Shown here piece by piece: positions 1-7,907 of a DNA stretch of 64,000 nucleotides (positions within the stretch are counted from its first letter, which is position 1; each line of letters starts with the position of its first letter). The position numbers and the translations under genes are program-made. This stretch comes from Coriobacteriia bacterium (GTDB lineage: Bacteria; Actinomycetota; Coriobacteriia; Coriobacteriales; UMGS124). The notes beneath the pieces were generated by a model, which saw nothing but the letters and a program-made list of their open reading frames with translations, did no database searches and was not told where the DNA came from. The stretch is from NCBI GenBank assembly GCA_018368455.1, contig JAGZEG010000005.1, forward strand, positions 62,001 through 126,000. The letters are read 5' to 3'.

Positions 1-617
1 CGGCCGCATTGCCGGCCAGAAGGCTGCCGCTGCCGACCCGATCGCCTAGTAATCCTGCTGGACGGAGTTTTGCTGCCCCGGGGACGTGCGTGTCCAACGC
101 GCGCTCCCGGGGCGTTCTGTATCTGGGGCGCTGGAGGTTAGGTGCTCTTGCTCCCGGGACTTACGGGAGGCGTCGGCACGTCCGGATCGACCGTGCTCGG
201 CGACTCCGATCCTCCGCGGAAGGCAGCCGGAGCCCCAGAGCAGACTTCCGAGGGGCCTCCGTGGCCAAAATGCGCCCGCTTTGTGAGGGGTCCTCGCCCT
301 GGACTGCCGCCAGAAGGGCTCTCTCGAGCCGGTGGGCAAGCGGCGACCTGGGTTTTTCTCGCGGCAGGTATATGGCTCGCTATCCGTGGGCGCCCGTTGG
401 GGCGAGAGCGGCTCGCAAAGCTGCCAGGTTTTGGCCAAAACCGCCCCTTTGGCGGCTGCTCTGGCCTTCCGAGGCGACTTCTCGGTCGCGAAAGCTCACT
501 CCGTTGCGTGCGAAATGGTCGCGCCGGGCATAAAGTATGGGTACCAAGGCGTAGCGAGCGTGCCTGCGGGCATGCGTGGCGCGCACTGCCAGGGATCGCG
601 GGCGAGAAGGGGGCACC
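1..617. other. Intergenic region with no supported gene
   Basis: No reading frame here has a convincing start, ribosome binding site and protein-like composition. The long frames on both strands are arginine- and proline-rich, as expected from out-of-frame GC-rich DNA. The only structure seen is an inverted-repeat element at about 263-436, listed separately. The ribosome binding site of the downstream gene lies at the end of this stretch (GAGAAGGGGG at about 604-613). Confidence 0.6.
263..436. repeat. Dispersed intergenic inverted-repeat element, copy 1
   Basis: The left arm at 263-287 reads GGCCAAAA, nine variable bases, then CTTTGTGAG. The right arm at 412-436 is the inverse: CTCGCAAAG, variable bases, then TTTTGGCC. 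The arms are 25 bp each and about 125 bp apart. A second copy with the same arms is found at 58397-58537, also between genes. This looks like a REP-like family rather than an insertion sequence, since no transposase is present. Confidence 0.6.
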
Positions 618-2690
618 ATGCTGGAGCGAGTGACGTTCGAGGACCGGATCGCGGGCGGTGAGTACCGAAGACGCCGCGCCGAGCTGCAGGAGCGCCTCAT
701 GGTGCTCCAACAGCAGGCCAAGGCTGTCGGCATGGGTACGGTCGTGCTGTTCGAGGGCTGGGGCTCCTCGGGCAAGGGCGCGCGCATATCCGATCTTGTC
801 GTCAACCTCGACCCGCGTCTCTATGCAGTCCACACGACGGAAGACCCGGTGGGCTATGAGTCGCGCATGCCGTTCATGGCTCGCTTCTGGAGTCGTCTGG
901 GTGCTCACGGAACGATGACGATCTTCGACCAGGCATACTACGACGCTCTGACGCGTGCGTATATCGAGGAGGTTCGCCACGGCGACAGCGTCCCGGGGCT
1001 TGATCGCGATGCGCGCGCTGTGCTCAGGCAGCGAGCGGAGCGACGCATCTCGCGCCATATCGCCTCGGCCCGCGCCTTCGAGCGACAGATTCAGGCAGAC
1101 GGCTATCTCATGGTGCGCTTCTTCCTGCACATCACCGCTGAGGAGCAGCGCCGCCGCGCCGTTGACCTCATGCTCGACCGCAATACCGCCTGGAAGGTCG
1201 ACGAGCGCGACATTAGCCAGATGCAGCACTACGGCGAGTACTACGAGACGTTCGATAACTGGCTCGAGCGCTCCGCGAAAAGCGGTGACACGTGGCACGT
1301 TATTCCTGCGCTGCACAAGCGCAACGCGAACTTGCAGATCATGCAGGCGCTGGCCGACGAGATGACAGCCGCCCTTGAGGCGCGCGGCTTCGACACGTCG
1401 CAGCCCATTCCGGCTGGCGACGTGGCACACGAATATCGGCCGCCCGTGACGGAGGAGGCGAAAGACTCAGCGTCTGCCGGGGCGTCGGCGGAAAGCCGCG
1501 ATGATGCGGGGACTGCTGGCGAGGGATCGCCCAAGGCGGCGGGCGAAGCGTCCGAGTGCGCGCCGGGGGACGTCTCGCCTGACGTGCGAACCGGACTCGA
1601 CGAGGCACGGGCGGCGACCGTCAGCATCTCGGTTGCTGCCTCGTCAGATGCGGATATGGATGCTACGTGCGATGCCGAGGCGCTCAAGGACGGCGCGGGC
1701 GCCGTGCCTCCGTGCAACTTGGGCGCAGATGACGTGTTGACGGCCCTTGCTGCTACGGCGCTGGGAGAGCCGGTCGGCTCCGAGCTCGGCGCGGTACTTG
1801 CGTCGGCTGCCTCCGCATGTGAGGGCAATGCCAGCGAAGAGGCGATGGCGACGCCGTCGATTGTCGTGCCGACGGTGGGCACGGGCGGGGGAGCGTCGGC
1901 GCCCACAGTGCGGCGCCCGCGGGACATCATCGGCTCGGCCAAGCACCTGACCTCTCGCTTTGACCTCGTGAAGGTGCCGTCGCTCGACGATGTGACCTAC
2001 GACAAGACGATATCCGATGCCGACTATTCTCGCGAGCTCAAGGAGGAGCAGACCGAGCTATCGGAGCTGTCGCTGGCACTGTATCGCAGCAGGATCCCGC
2101 TGATCATCGCATACGAGGGCTGGGACGCTGCGGGCAAGGGCGGCAACATCAAGCGCGTGGCAGCGGCGCTCGACGCGCGGTCGTACGTTGTGCATCCCAT
2201 TGCTGCGCCAACCTCCGACGAGCTGGCACATCCGTTTTTGTGGCGCTTCTGGAACGATCTGCCGCGCACGGGGCACACGGCGATATTCGACCGCACGTGG
2301 TACGGGCGCGTGCTCGTCGAGCGCATCGAGGGCTTTGCGCGGCCGGAGGAGTGGCGCCGGGCGTTCGAGGAGATCAACGAGTTCGAAGACGATTTGCGCA
2401 CGTGGGGCGCCGTGCTCGTGAAGTTCTGGATCGACGTGAGTCCCGACGAGCAGCTGAGGCGCTTCCGCGATCGCCAGGACGACCCGACGCGCCGGTGGAA
2501 GATCACGGACGAGGACTGGCGCAACCGCGAGAAGAACGACCTCTATCGGAGGTGCGTCAACGACATGTTGAGGCTGACGTCGACGGAGTACGCGCCGTGG
2601 ACCGTCGTGGAGTCCGACGACAAGCACTATGCGCGCGTTAAGGCGCTCAAGGTCATCAACAAGGCCATTCGTCGGCGGCTCAAGGAGTAG
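618..2690 (+). CDS. pap: Two-domain PPK2-family polyphosphate:AMP phosphotransferase
   Basis: A cytoplasmic kinase of the PPK2 family, expected to transfer phosphate between polyphosphate and AMP. Two PPK2 domains are fused. The first has a Walker A loop GWGSSGKG near residues 47-54 and the second has GWDAAGKG near 501-508, each followed by the family's conserved FDR/FDQ and W-K-D type segments. Between them, about residues 290-435 form an Ala/Glu/Asp/Ser-rich low-complexity linker that is unusually long; typical fused enzymes are near 500 residues and this one is 690. The ATG at 618 is chosen because GAGAAGGGGG precedes it. Both P-loops look intact, so both domains may be active, although one domain is often degenerate in this family. 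Confidence 0.88.
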   Translation: MLERVTFEDRIAGGEYRRRRAELQERLMVLQQQAKAVGMGTVVLFEGWGSSGKGARISDLVVNLDPRLYAVHTTEDPVGYESRMPFMARFWSRLGAHGTMTIFDQAYYDALTRAYIEEVRHGDSVPGLDRDARAVLRQRAERRISRHIASARAFERQIQADGYLMVRFFLHITAEEQRRRAVDLMLDRNTAWKVDERDISQMQHYGEYYETFDNWLERSAKSGDTWHVIPALHKRNANLQIMQALADEMTAALEARGFDTSQPIPAGDVAHEYRPPVTEEAKDSASAGASAESRDDAGTAGEGSPKAAGEASECAPGDVSPDVRTGLDEARAATVSISVAASSDADMDATCDAEALKDGAGAVPPCNLGADDVLTALAATALGEPVGSELGAVLASAASACEGNASEEAMATPSIVVPTVGTGGGASAPTVRRPRDIIGSAKHLTSRFDLVKVPSLDDVTYDKTISDADYSRELKEEQTELSELSLALYRSRIPLIIAYEGWDAAGKGGNIKRVAAALDARSYVVHPIAAPTSDELAHPFLWRFWNDLPRTGHTAIFDRTWYGRVLVERIEGFARPEEWRRAFEEINEFEDDLRTWGAVLVKFWIDVSPDEQLRRFRDRQDDPTRRWKITDEDWRNREKNDLYRRCVNDMLRLTSTEYAPWTVVESDDKHYARVKALKVINKAIRRRLKE

Positions 2691-2704
2691 GCCTGCATGC
2701 GGGG

Positions 2705-2742
2705 GCGCGACGGCGGTTCATCCTTTCGGGCCGCCGTCGCGC
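2705..2742 (+). terminator. Stem-loop terminator after the polyphosphate phosphotransferase gene
   Basis: A perfect 12-bp GC-rich stem (2705-2716 pairing with 2731-2742) begins 14 bases after the stop codon. The loop is about 14 nt. The T tract is weak, so termination could be only partly intrinsic. Confidence 0.6.
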
Positions 2743-2866
2743 CTGCTGCGTGACCCGTGGGAATCGTGGATGCCGCAATGCCCGCACGAAGATGCGCCCG
2801 ATGTGATACTATGCGAGAGCTGCAATCCTGACCCCGCTAAGCGGCAGGATGCGCCATATCTAGGCT

Positions 2867-2942
2867 GTCCCCATCGTCTAGCGGCCTAGGACACGGCCCT
2901 TTCAAGGCTGGAACACGGGTTCGAGTCCCGTTGGGGGCACCA
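2867..2942 (+). tRNA. tRNA-Glu (anticodon TTC)
   Basis: The sequence folds as a normal tRNA. The acceptor 5' strand GTCCCCA (2867-2873) pairs with TGGGGGC (2932-2938), the anticodon loop is CTTTCAA with anticodon TTC, the T-arm contains GGTTCGAGTCC, the discriminator is A, and an encoded CCA ends at 2942. The 3' part from 2896 is repeated exactly at 18250, which marks this gene as the attachment target of the integrated element. The tRNA stays intact at this left junction. Confidence 0.95.
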
Positions 2943-2952
2943 CTCAAAACCG
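2896..2952 (+). repeat. attL: left 57-bp attachment repeat in tRNA-Glu
   Basis: Bases 2896-2952 are identical to 18250-18306 (57 of 57). The repeat starts in the anticodon arm of tRNA-Glu and runs ten bases past the encoded CCA. Such a tRNA 3'-end duplication is the standard footprint of integration by a tyrosine integrase, and one is encoded next to the other copy. Confidence 0.93.
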
Positions 2953-3013
2953 CAGGTAGAGTGCGGTATTTCTCTTCCAACGGATCAAAACATTCAAGTT
3001 CAGATTGAATGCG

Positions 3014-3033
3014 GCGAAACCACCGCGAAACCA
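3014..3033 (+). promoter_or_regulatory. Candidate integrase/Xis arm-type sites, left end
   Basis: GCGAAACCA occurs twice at 3014-3022 and 3025-3033, 11 bp apart. The same pair with the same spacing occurs near the other end (18117-18125 and 18128-18136), plus an inverted copy at 18098-18106. Paired short repeats near both ends and 60 to 190 bp from the core att repeats are typical of arm-type recombinase sites. Binding is inferred. Confidence 0.45.
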
Positions 3034-3161
3034 AAATGGGCGGCTCATAGGTGGATGTGCCGTAAGGCTCCGCTAGGTTTCCTTGCGCTGAGTGCGGTCG
3101 TTCCCGCTACTCCTGGCGGCTTTGACGGCTATGCCTATCGCTCCGGGCGTAAACGAGAGGG

Positions 3162-3188
3162 GCCGGCATCCCCTGACGGGATGCCGGC
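3162..3188. terminator. Strong hairpin, probable terminator
   Basis: A perfect 11-bp stem (3162-3172 with 3178-3188) closes a 5-nt loop. It lies downstream of the minus-strand excisionase-like gene and inside the left att end, where it may stop element transcription from entering tRNA-Glu. There is no long T tract on either side. Confidence 0.5.
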
Positions 3189-3531
3189 TTGCCTGCCGCA
3201 AGCTTAGTCTGCCTCGATGCGCACACGCGCCCGCTTGCCGGCCGGGACGGAGCGTAGCCCCACGGGCACGCTCGGGGCCACCTGCCTCGGTCTGGCGGCG
3301 CGCCAGGCCCGAACTTCCGTAGGGCGCGTCGCCAGGAATGTGGGGGATTGCCGCAGAAGCGCTCGCGCCAGCCCTCCGGGCCGCGGGCCCGGGCGGTCCT
3401 GGAGTGCCATACAGTATGGTTGGGCGGAGCGCTGTGCGCTCTTTTCAGCGGGGGACGGAGCGGCTAACTCTGCCAAGGGCGCCGCCTCGCCCTCTTGAGT
3501 GTTCCGGGGGCTTCTCTGAATGGTTTCGCGC

Positions 3532-3831
3532 CTACGCGACGCCCGCGGCGCGCATAACCTCGTCGCGAGAAATCCGCCATAGCTTGCCCATGCGAACCGC
3601 CGAGAGGCGGCCGCTGTGGATCATGCCAACCACGGCTCGCTCGGAGATGCCGAGCGCTTCGGCTGCCTGCTTGGGGCCCACCATCGGCCTCATGCGGGCG
3701 AGTTCGTCCGATACGGTGGGTGTCGGTTCGGGCAACGGCATCGCCTCCTCTGCTTTCACGTATCCTAGGCTGCGAGCTATCTCGTCAAACGTCAGCTCTT
3801 CTATGATCCCAGCACTGTCAAACTGAGCCAC
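3532..3831 (-). CDS. Excisionase/AlpA-like helix-turn-helix protein
   Basis: A small DNA-binding protein of 99 residues. The C-terminal half is a MerR/excisionase-type HTH (HTH_17): GPKQAAEALGISERAV, then a short recognition segment and SGRLSAVRMGKLWRI, the layout seen in AlpA and Xis proteins. The GTG at 3831 is preferred because GAGGAG lies six bases upstream. A longer frame reaches an ATG at 3954, but it has a weak ribosome site and a low-complexity Pro/His-rich beginning. It lies beside the primase gene in the element's left arm and probably directs excision or controls early transcription. A regulator of the primase operon is the alternative. Confidence 0.72.
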   Translation of the reverse strand: MAQFDSAGIIEELTFDEIARSLGYVKAEEAMPLPEPTPTVSDELARMRPMVGPKQAAEALGISERAVVGMIHSGRLSAVRMGKLWRISRDEVMRAAGVA

Positions 3832-3954
3832 TTTTTTCTCCTCGAGTGTTGGCTGTTGGTCCCAGGCAACGGCGGGGTGCGGGCTGGCAGGGGGGCGGTG
3901 CGTGCGCCCCTGTTGCCTCGTTGCCGTCGTTGCCAAGGTTTTTTGAATACTCAT

Positions 3955-4062
3955 TCACACTATATAAATAATTGTTTGTTTTTCTAAATTAATAAATGAT
4001 GGGAAACTTGAGAAACAAAGCTTTGGTAAAGGCATTGCTATCTGCGGAAACCGTGTTTCCGC
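3955..4062. other. AT-rich segment plus hairpin beside the primase gene: candidate replication origin
   Basis: Bases about 3960-4003 are mostly A and T (TATATAAATAATTG and TAAATTAATAAATG runs) inside otherwise GC-rich DNA. A perfect 8-bp hairpin GCGGAAAC/GTTTCCGC follows at 4044-4062. In phage satellites the origin often sits next to the primase gene, which ends at 4072. No iterons are obvious, so origin function is only a suggestion; the hairpin could simply end primase transcription. Confidence 0.35.
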
Positions 4063-4071
4063 GACTGTGCC

Positions 4072-6129
4072 CTAGTCGTTGTTCTCGTTGCCCCAGAACT
4101 CCCACACCGTCTGCGGTCCATACGCGCCCAGCTCGCCGGTGCTTCGCTGGCGCCCCTTCATTCGTGTCCACCCGGGGCATTGCGCGTCTGAGTCGAGAAA
4201 GTCCGCAAGCTCGCCCGCGAGGCGGCGGTTTCGCTGACAGTCGGCTTCGTCGAGGCCGAGCGCCTCGCGCATCAGCATCTTGACGCAGACGCGTGACCCC
4301 GCGACTTCCTTGCGGCTCAGGTACTCTCGCGCGCTGCCCAGGGCCGGGTTTTCGTCGGCGAAGTCCTCGCGAATCTTCTCGGCCACGGCCTCCTCGTGCT
4401 TGTCGAGATAGAGCCTTCGATCAATCCCCTCCTTCCACTTGTGAACGACCTCTGCCCAGGCCTGTTCGATGATTGCGGTCGCCTCGGGCGAGTTTACGTT
4501 GACCGCGGGCTCGGCCACCCCGCACTCGATCGGCAGGAAACGCCTCCCTCCCGTCAGGTCGTTTATGATTGGTCGAGAATTGGTTGTGCCCGCCAGAACG
4601 CACATGCGTGGCTTCGATGTCGTGCGCCTGGCGTACTTGTCGCGAAAGTTGTCATCCTGCCGGCTAATAAAGGACTTCACCGCCTCTACCTGGCGTCCCT
4701 TGATTGCGGACAGTTCGGGAATCTCGACAATCCACTTGCCTCGGAGCCGCTCGGCGCACTGCTCGGGGTTGCCGAGGTCCGTTAGGCAGTCCGAGAAGTA
4801 GCCGTCACTCATTGCCATACGTCTCAGCAGCGTGGACTTCCCTATGCCCTGGGCGCCATAGAGCACGGGGACGGACTCGAACTTGCAGCCGGGCTCATAG
4901 GCGCGCGCCACGGCTCCCCTCATGAACAGCCCCCAGGAGGACCGGGTGTACTCGGTATCGCCCGTTCCGAGCAATAAAGCAGGTATGCTTGCCGCGCGCT
5001 CCTCTCCGTCCCACGTAAGGCTATCGAGCATGTCCGTGAGGGGGTTGTAACTGCGCTCCTTGGCGACTATGTCGAGGGCGTCCTCGACGTCTTTGCGGTT
5101 TTTCACCCCGTACCTAGACTGCAGCTCGGCAAACATCTGCCTGTCATCGGTGTCCGTCCACTCGTGCGGACACTCCTCTCCCCAGGGCAGAGGGCCCGTC
5201 TTGAATATGCAGCGCTCAAGCTTGTTGTAGGCGAAGCCGTCGAAGTCCTGGCGCAGATACTCGCAGATTTCGCTTACCGTCGGAGGGGCGCTGGGCTTAT
5301 CCTTGCGGCTGGACCCATCTTTGGCTCTCGACAGGACGCTCCTCTCTATGCTCTTCACCTCGTCGGCGCCGAGCGGAGGCACGCATCTGGCTTGGTTCTC
5401 CTCGCGTATCCACGTCGAGACGGCCTCGTCGCTCTCGCCCGAGTTCCGATGTGCGCGCCCGCCGTAGTAGAGGTGACAGTTACGGCTACCTTCGGGAACG
5501 GTCTCGAACAGCCCGCCTTGCTCAGACGCCTTCTCGGCGTGTGCCCTGGAGCTGCTCGCGAGGGCGAGGATCTCCGGCGGAAGCTCGGCAATCTTGATTT
5601 CCCGGGGTGAATGTCCCGGATCCCAGGTGTATGGCATGCCGTTTGCCCCGCGGGTGGGCGGGATGATGACGCCCCCGCCCTCCGCGAGGAAGTCCACGTT
5701 GGGAAGGATTCCCGTGCGGGTCTTTGGGATGGGGCCGTTCGAGACCCGGTAGAAGAGATGGCGCCCACCAGAGGGGGAGCTGCCGCTCACGGTCTCCGGC
5801 AGCTCCAGCCCCTCCTGCCTGCACCACTCCGAGAGTGCTTCTTCGCCGTCTTGCCCGCGGCCGTGAGCCTCCTTCGTGTCGAGGTCCAGACATACGAGCC
5901 CCTCGCTCAGGCGCCCTGTGGCGACCGCGACACCCCAGTCTGGATGCTCCCCCCAAGTGGCCCTGATCTCGCTCGGGTCCTTTGTGGCCTCCTTGCGCCC
6001 GTGGCGCCCCGACGGCGGCGTCTTCTTGGCATTGCCGTTAATGGCCGGCCAGCTGACCATCGCATAGACGGAGAAGCCGTGCTCGGCGGCCTTCAGAGCT
6101 CCGTCCAATGATGAAACGTCGTTATCCAT
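4072..6129 (-). CDS. Prim-Pol / VapE-type primase-helicase
   Basis: A replication protein of 685 residues. The N-terminal 190 residues are a bifunctional primase-polymerase (Prim-Pol) domain with the metal-binding DLD near residues 82-84 and the later SGGRHLFY motif. The C-terminal half is a virulence-associated-E-type superfamily 3-like ATPase with Walker A GAQGIGKST near 425-433 and the conserved LTDLG and WIVEIPEL segments. It would prime and unwind element DNA during replication after excision. The ATG at 6129 is chosen because AGGAG lies just upstream; an ATG nine codons earlier lacks a good site. This fusion is a hallmark of phage satellites and some plasmids. Confidence 0.85.
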   Translation of the reverse strand: MDNDVSSLDGALKAAEHGFSVYAMVSWPAINGNAKKTPPSGRHGRKEATKDPSEIRATWGEHPDWGVAVATGRLSEGLVCLDLDTKEAHGRGQDGEEALSEWCRQEGLELPETVSGSSPSGGRHLFYRVSNGPIPKTRTGILPNVDFLAEGGGVIIPPTRGANGMPYTWDPGHSPREIKIAELPPEILALASSSRAHAEKASEQGGLFETVPEGSRNCHLYYGGRAHRNSGESDEAVSTWIREENQARCVPPLGADEVKSIERSVLSRAKDGSSRKDKPSAPPTVSEICEYLRQDFDGFAYNKLERCIFKTGPLPWGEECPHEWTDTDDRQMFAELQSRYGVKNRKDVEDALDIVAKERSYNPLTDMLDSLTWDGEERAASIPALLLGTGDTEYTRSSWGLFMRGAVARAYEPGCKFESVPVLYGAQGIGKSTLLRRMAMSDGYFSDCLTDLGNPEQCAERLRGKWIVEIPELSAIKGRQVEAVKSFISRQDDNFRDKYARRTTSKPRMCVLAGTTNSRPIINDLTGGRRFLPIECGVAEPAVNVNSPEATAIIEQAWAEVVHKWKEGIDRRLYLDKHEEAVAEKIREDFADENPALGSAREYLSRKEVAGSRVCVKMLMREALGLDEADCQRNRRLAGELADFLDSDAQCPGWTRMKGRQRSTGELGAYGPQTVWEFWGNENND

Positions 6130-6246
6130 ATATCTCCTATCAACATCATTCTTCATTTCTTGATGCTATGACCTGCAGGTCGATAAGGAGAATATCGATA
6201 GAAGACGTCCTGTGTGAAGCCCTGCGTTTTCGGCGTGAACCGCGGG

Positions 6247-6286
6247 GCGAACATTTTGCCCTTCGATGCGGGGGCATAATGTTCGC
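6247..6286. promoter_or_regulatory. Near-perfect dyad upstream of the primase gene
   Basis: GCGAACATT at 6247-6255 is inverted at 6278-6286. With one mismatch the arms extend inward to about 15 bases (TGCCC against GGGCA). A second perfect 9-bp dyad, CGCCCTGTG (6309-6317) and CACAGGGCG (6339-6347), follows. These lie between the regulator gene and the primase start, so they are likely operators or origin-binding sites. Confidence 0.45.
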
Positions 6287-6371
6287 TTCTGCTCCGAGGT
6301 CGCAGCGCCGCCCTGTGCTGGGGTACATTTAGGGCCTTCACAGGGCGATAAAATGTCCTAAAAGTTTTTTT

Positions 6372-7091
6372 TTACTCGTCCGGGCCGGAAGGCGGCTTCT
6401 CCACGGTTCTTTCATCTTTGTGCGGCCGCCCATGCAGCCGGTGGCCCTTGGGGCGGCTCCAAGAGAAGCTCGAGATGTCGGGGTCATCTTCTCCAAGCGC
6501 CTTGCGGGCAAGCCATTCGCCGATAGCGAGGGAGTCCTGGCTCGGACAGCCGAGGTCGTCATACTCGCACTCTGAGGAGTCCGGGGTTATTCTCTTTGCG
6601 CGCTTTCGGTCTGATTCGCAGGCCAGCAGGTAGTCGTCCCCGTCTGGGTCTCCATCACGAATGCACTCTAGGGCGATCTCTTCCGCTTGGGTGTGCCCAG
6701 ACTTGAGCAGTGCGACGCCTGTTCGAAGGAGCACGTTTTGGCCGTCGGGGCCTAGCGCCATGTAGATCCGAAGGATTTTCGCGGCTTCTTTTCTCAGCCT
6801 CTCGAACTTGGCTGCTACGCCTTCCTGTCCAATTTCGCCTTTGAGCACGTCGATCCACTCAACGCCGATGGCCTTGCAAAGCGGTCCAGCGTACTCCGAG
6901 CAAAGGTATTCTCCCGGTCGGTTGAGGTAGCGATTGATGCTCCCCGTCGACAGGCTAGCTCTCCCCATCGCCTCGGCGAGAAGCTTCGCTATCTCTTCTT
7001 TGCTCTTGCCGGACTCGGCTACGGCTGCTTTGAGCCTGCCAGAGAGAGTTTCCGCGTTTAGCCCAAGGGCTTGGACGTCCTCGTTTTCCAT
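6372..7091 (-). CDS. XRE-like transcriptional regulator of the element
   Basis: A 239-residue protein. Residues about 15-75 look like a divergent lambda-repressor-type HTH: SGRLKAAVAESGKSKEEIAK, a short second helix region, SLSTGSINRYLNRPGEY, then an AIGVEW segment closing the fold. The rest is acidic and has no domain I recognise; there is no Ser-Lys peptidase signature that would suggest a self-cleaving repressor. It lies upstream of the primase on the same strand, where satellite master regulators are usually found. No clear ribosome site precedes the ATG, so the start is uncertain. Confidence 0.6.
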   Translation of the reverse strand: MENEDVQALGLNAETLSGRLKAAVAESGKSKEEIAKLLAEAMGRASLSTGSINRYLNRPGEYLCSEYAGPLCKAIGVEWIDVLKGEIGQEGVAAKFERLRKEAAKILRIYMALGPDGQNVLLRTGVALLKSGHTQAEEIALECIRDGDPDGDDYLLACESDRKRAKRITPDSSECEYDDLGCPSQDSLAIGEWLARKALGEDDPDISSFSWSRPKGHRLHGRPHKDERTVEKPPSGPDE

Positions 7092-7226
7092 GACATTGGG
7101 GCGTGCGCGGCGCCCCTTCTGATGCCCTGCGGGGGAGTGGGGCTTCTTCCCTTCGCTTCGAACTTGCCTTTTTTAGAATTTACATCAGGGGCGTTACCCA
7201 TGTCGTCATCGAATCCTTTCCAGTCA

Positions 7227-7377
7227 TCAGACTTGCTTTGCGAGCCTATTGAAGTGCCCGGCCCCGCTTTGCCTGTACCCGCAGGGCCGGGCGACATGTC
7301 TGGCCGACACGTTCAGGATCTCCGCGGCTTGCTGGGCCAAAATGACGATGGCCCGTTCCGGATGCTTCTCTGCCTGT
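7227..7377 (-). pseudogene. Truncated HTH-protein relic cut by the AT-rich block
   Basis: Reading the minus strand from about 7377 gives a frame with ILAQQAAEILNVSARHV, a helix-turn-helix segment like those of excisionase-type antitoxins, ending at a stop at 7227-7229. There is no start codon: the frame breaks exactly where composition changes to AT-rich at about 7378. This suggests the passenger block inserted into, or replaced, the front of this gene. The segment after the helix no longer matches the family. Confidence 0.35.
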
Positions 7378-7391
7378 AAAATTATTAAAAG

Positions 7392-7424
7392 AGAGGAAGC
7401 ACTCAATAAACCAGTGCTTCCTCT
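7392..7424 (-). terminator. Rho-independent terminator of the hxlR-type gene
   Basis: A perfect 12-bp stem AGAGGAAGCACT/AGTGCTTCCTCT (7392-7403 and 7413-7424) lies just after the stop of the minus-strand regulator. On that strand the stem is followed by a T-rich run (TCTTTTAATAATTTT), the standard intrinsic terminator layout. Confidence 0.85.
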
Positions 7425-7438
7425 TTCATCAATTTTAA

Positions 7439-7765
7439 TTATGCGTTCTTCGCTTTATATTCTTCGCCCCAATTCCACATTGCGTCTAAAATCGGTTTCA
7501 AGCTGTAGCCTAAATCCGTCAAAGTATATTCCACTCGTGGCGGTACCTCAGCATACACATGACGGTTTAAAAGCCCCTTTTCTTCCATATCCCGAAGTTG
7601 AGTAGTCAATACCTTTTGCGAAACATTACCGATGGATTTTTTTAATTCTCCAAAACGCTTTGTTCCGGGTAATAAATCGCGTAAAATAAGAACTTTCCAT
7701 TTATCGCTAATCAACATCAGTGTTGTTTCCACCGGGCAAGCTGGCAACTCTTTCTTTGTTTGCAT
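7439..7765 (-). CDS. HxlR-family transcriptional regulator
   Basis: A 108-residue winged-helix regulator of the HxlR (DUF24) family. Visible family features are the N-terminal CPVETTLMLISDKWKVLIL segment with its conserved cysteine, the RFGELKKSIGNVSQKVLT recognition region and the PPRVEYTLTDLGYSL wing. Such proteins commonly sense thiol-reactive or oxidative stress through that cysteine and control a divergent oxidoreductase gene, which is the arrangement here. The ATG at 7765 is preferred over a TTG six codons earlier because AAAGGA precedes it. A 16-bp perfect dyad lies between this gene and the divergent one. Confidence 0.9.
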   Translation of the reverse strand: MQTKKELPACPVETTLMLISDKWKVLILRDLLPGTKRFGELKKSIGNVSQKVLTTQLRDMEEKGLLNRHVYAEVPPRVEYTLTDLGYSLKPILDAMWNWGEEYKAKNA

Positions 7766-7811
7766 TTTACCACTTCCTTTCAATAGTTTCTTTTTTGTAA
7801 CTACAGCACAA

Positions 7812-7827
7812 TAAAGTACTTACTTTA
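7812..7827. promoter_or_regulatory. Perfect dyad, candidate HxlR operator
   Basis: TAAAGTA, a CT spacer, then TACTTTA form an exact 16-bp palindrome in the divergent intergenic region. The position suits control of both hxlR and the oxidoreductase operon. A TTACTT -35-like element overlaps the right half, with a TATATT -10-like element at 7845-7850 (spacer 19). Confidence 0.6.
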
Positions 7828-7907
7828 CGAATTTGCTTTACGGATATATTGTAATCTTACAAGCGGTAAAAAAAGCCGCAATAGAAGAAAATGGAGGTAA
7901 TCACACT

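Larger units (their letters stand above)
2953..3531. other. Left-end non-coding region of the integrated element
   Basis: No gene is supported here. It holds candidate integrase arm sites (3014-3022 and 3025-3033), a strong hairpin at 3162-3188, and a 13-bp palindrome CCATACAGTATGG at 3407-3419. A stretch near 3031-3065 resembles one arm of the intergenic repeat at 38561-38768, sharing the order AAAATGGGC, GGATGTGC, TAGGTTT. Confidence 0.5.

Noticed and set aside
138..1430. A 430-codon minus-strand frame over the polyphosphate phosphotransferase gene
   Set aside because: Shadow of the clear PPK2 gene; composition is not protein-like and no ribosome site exists.
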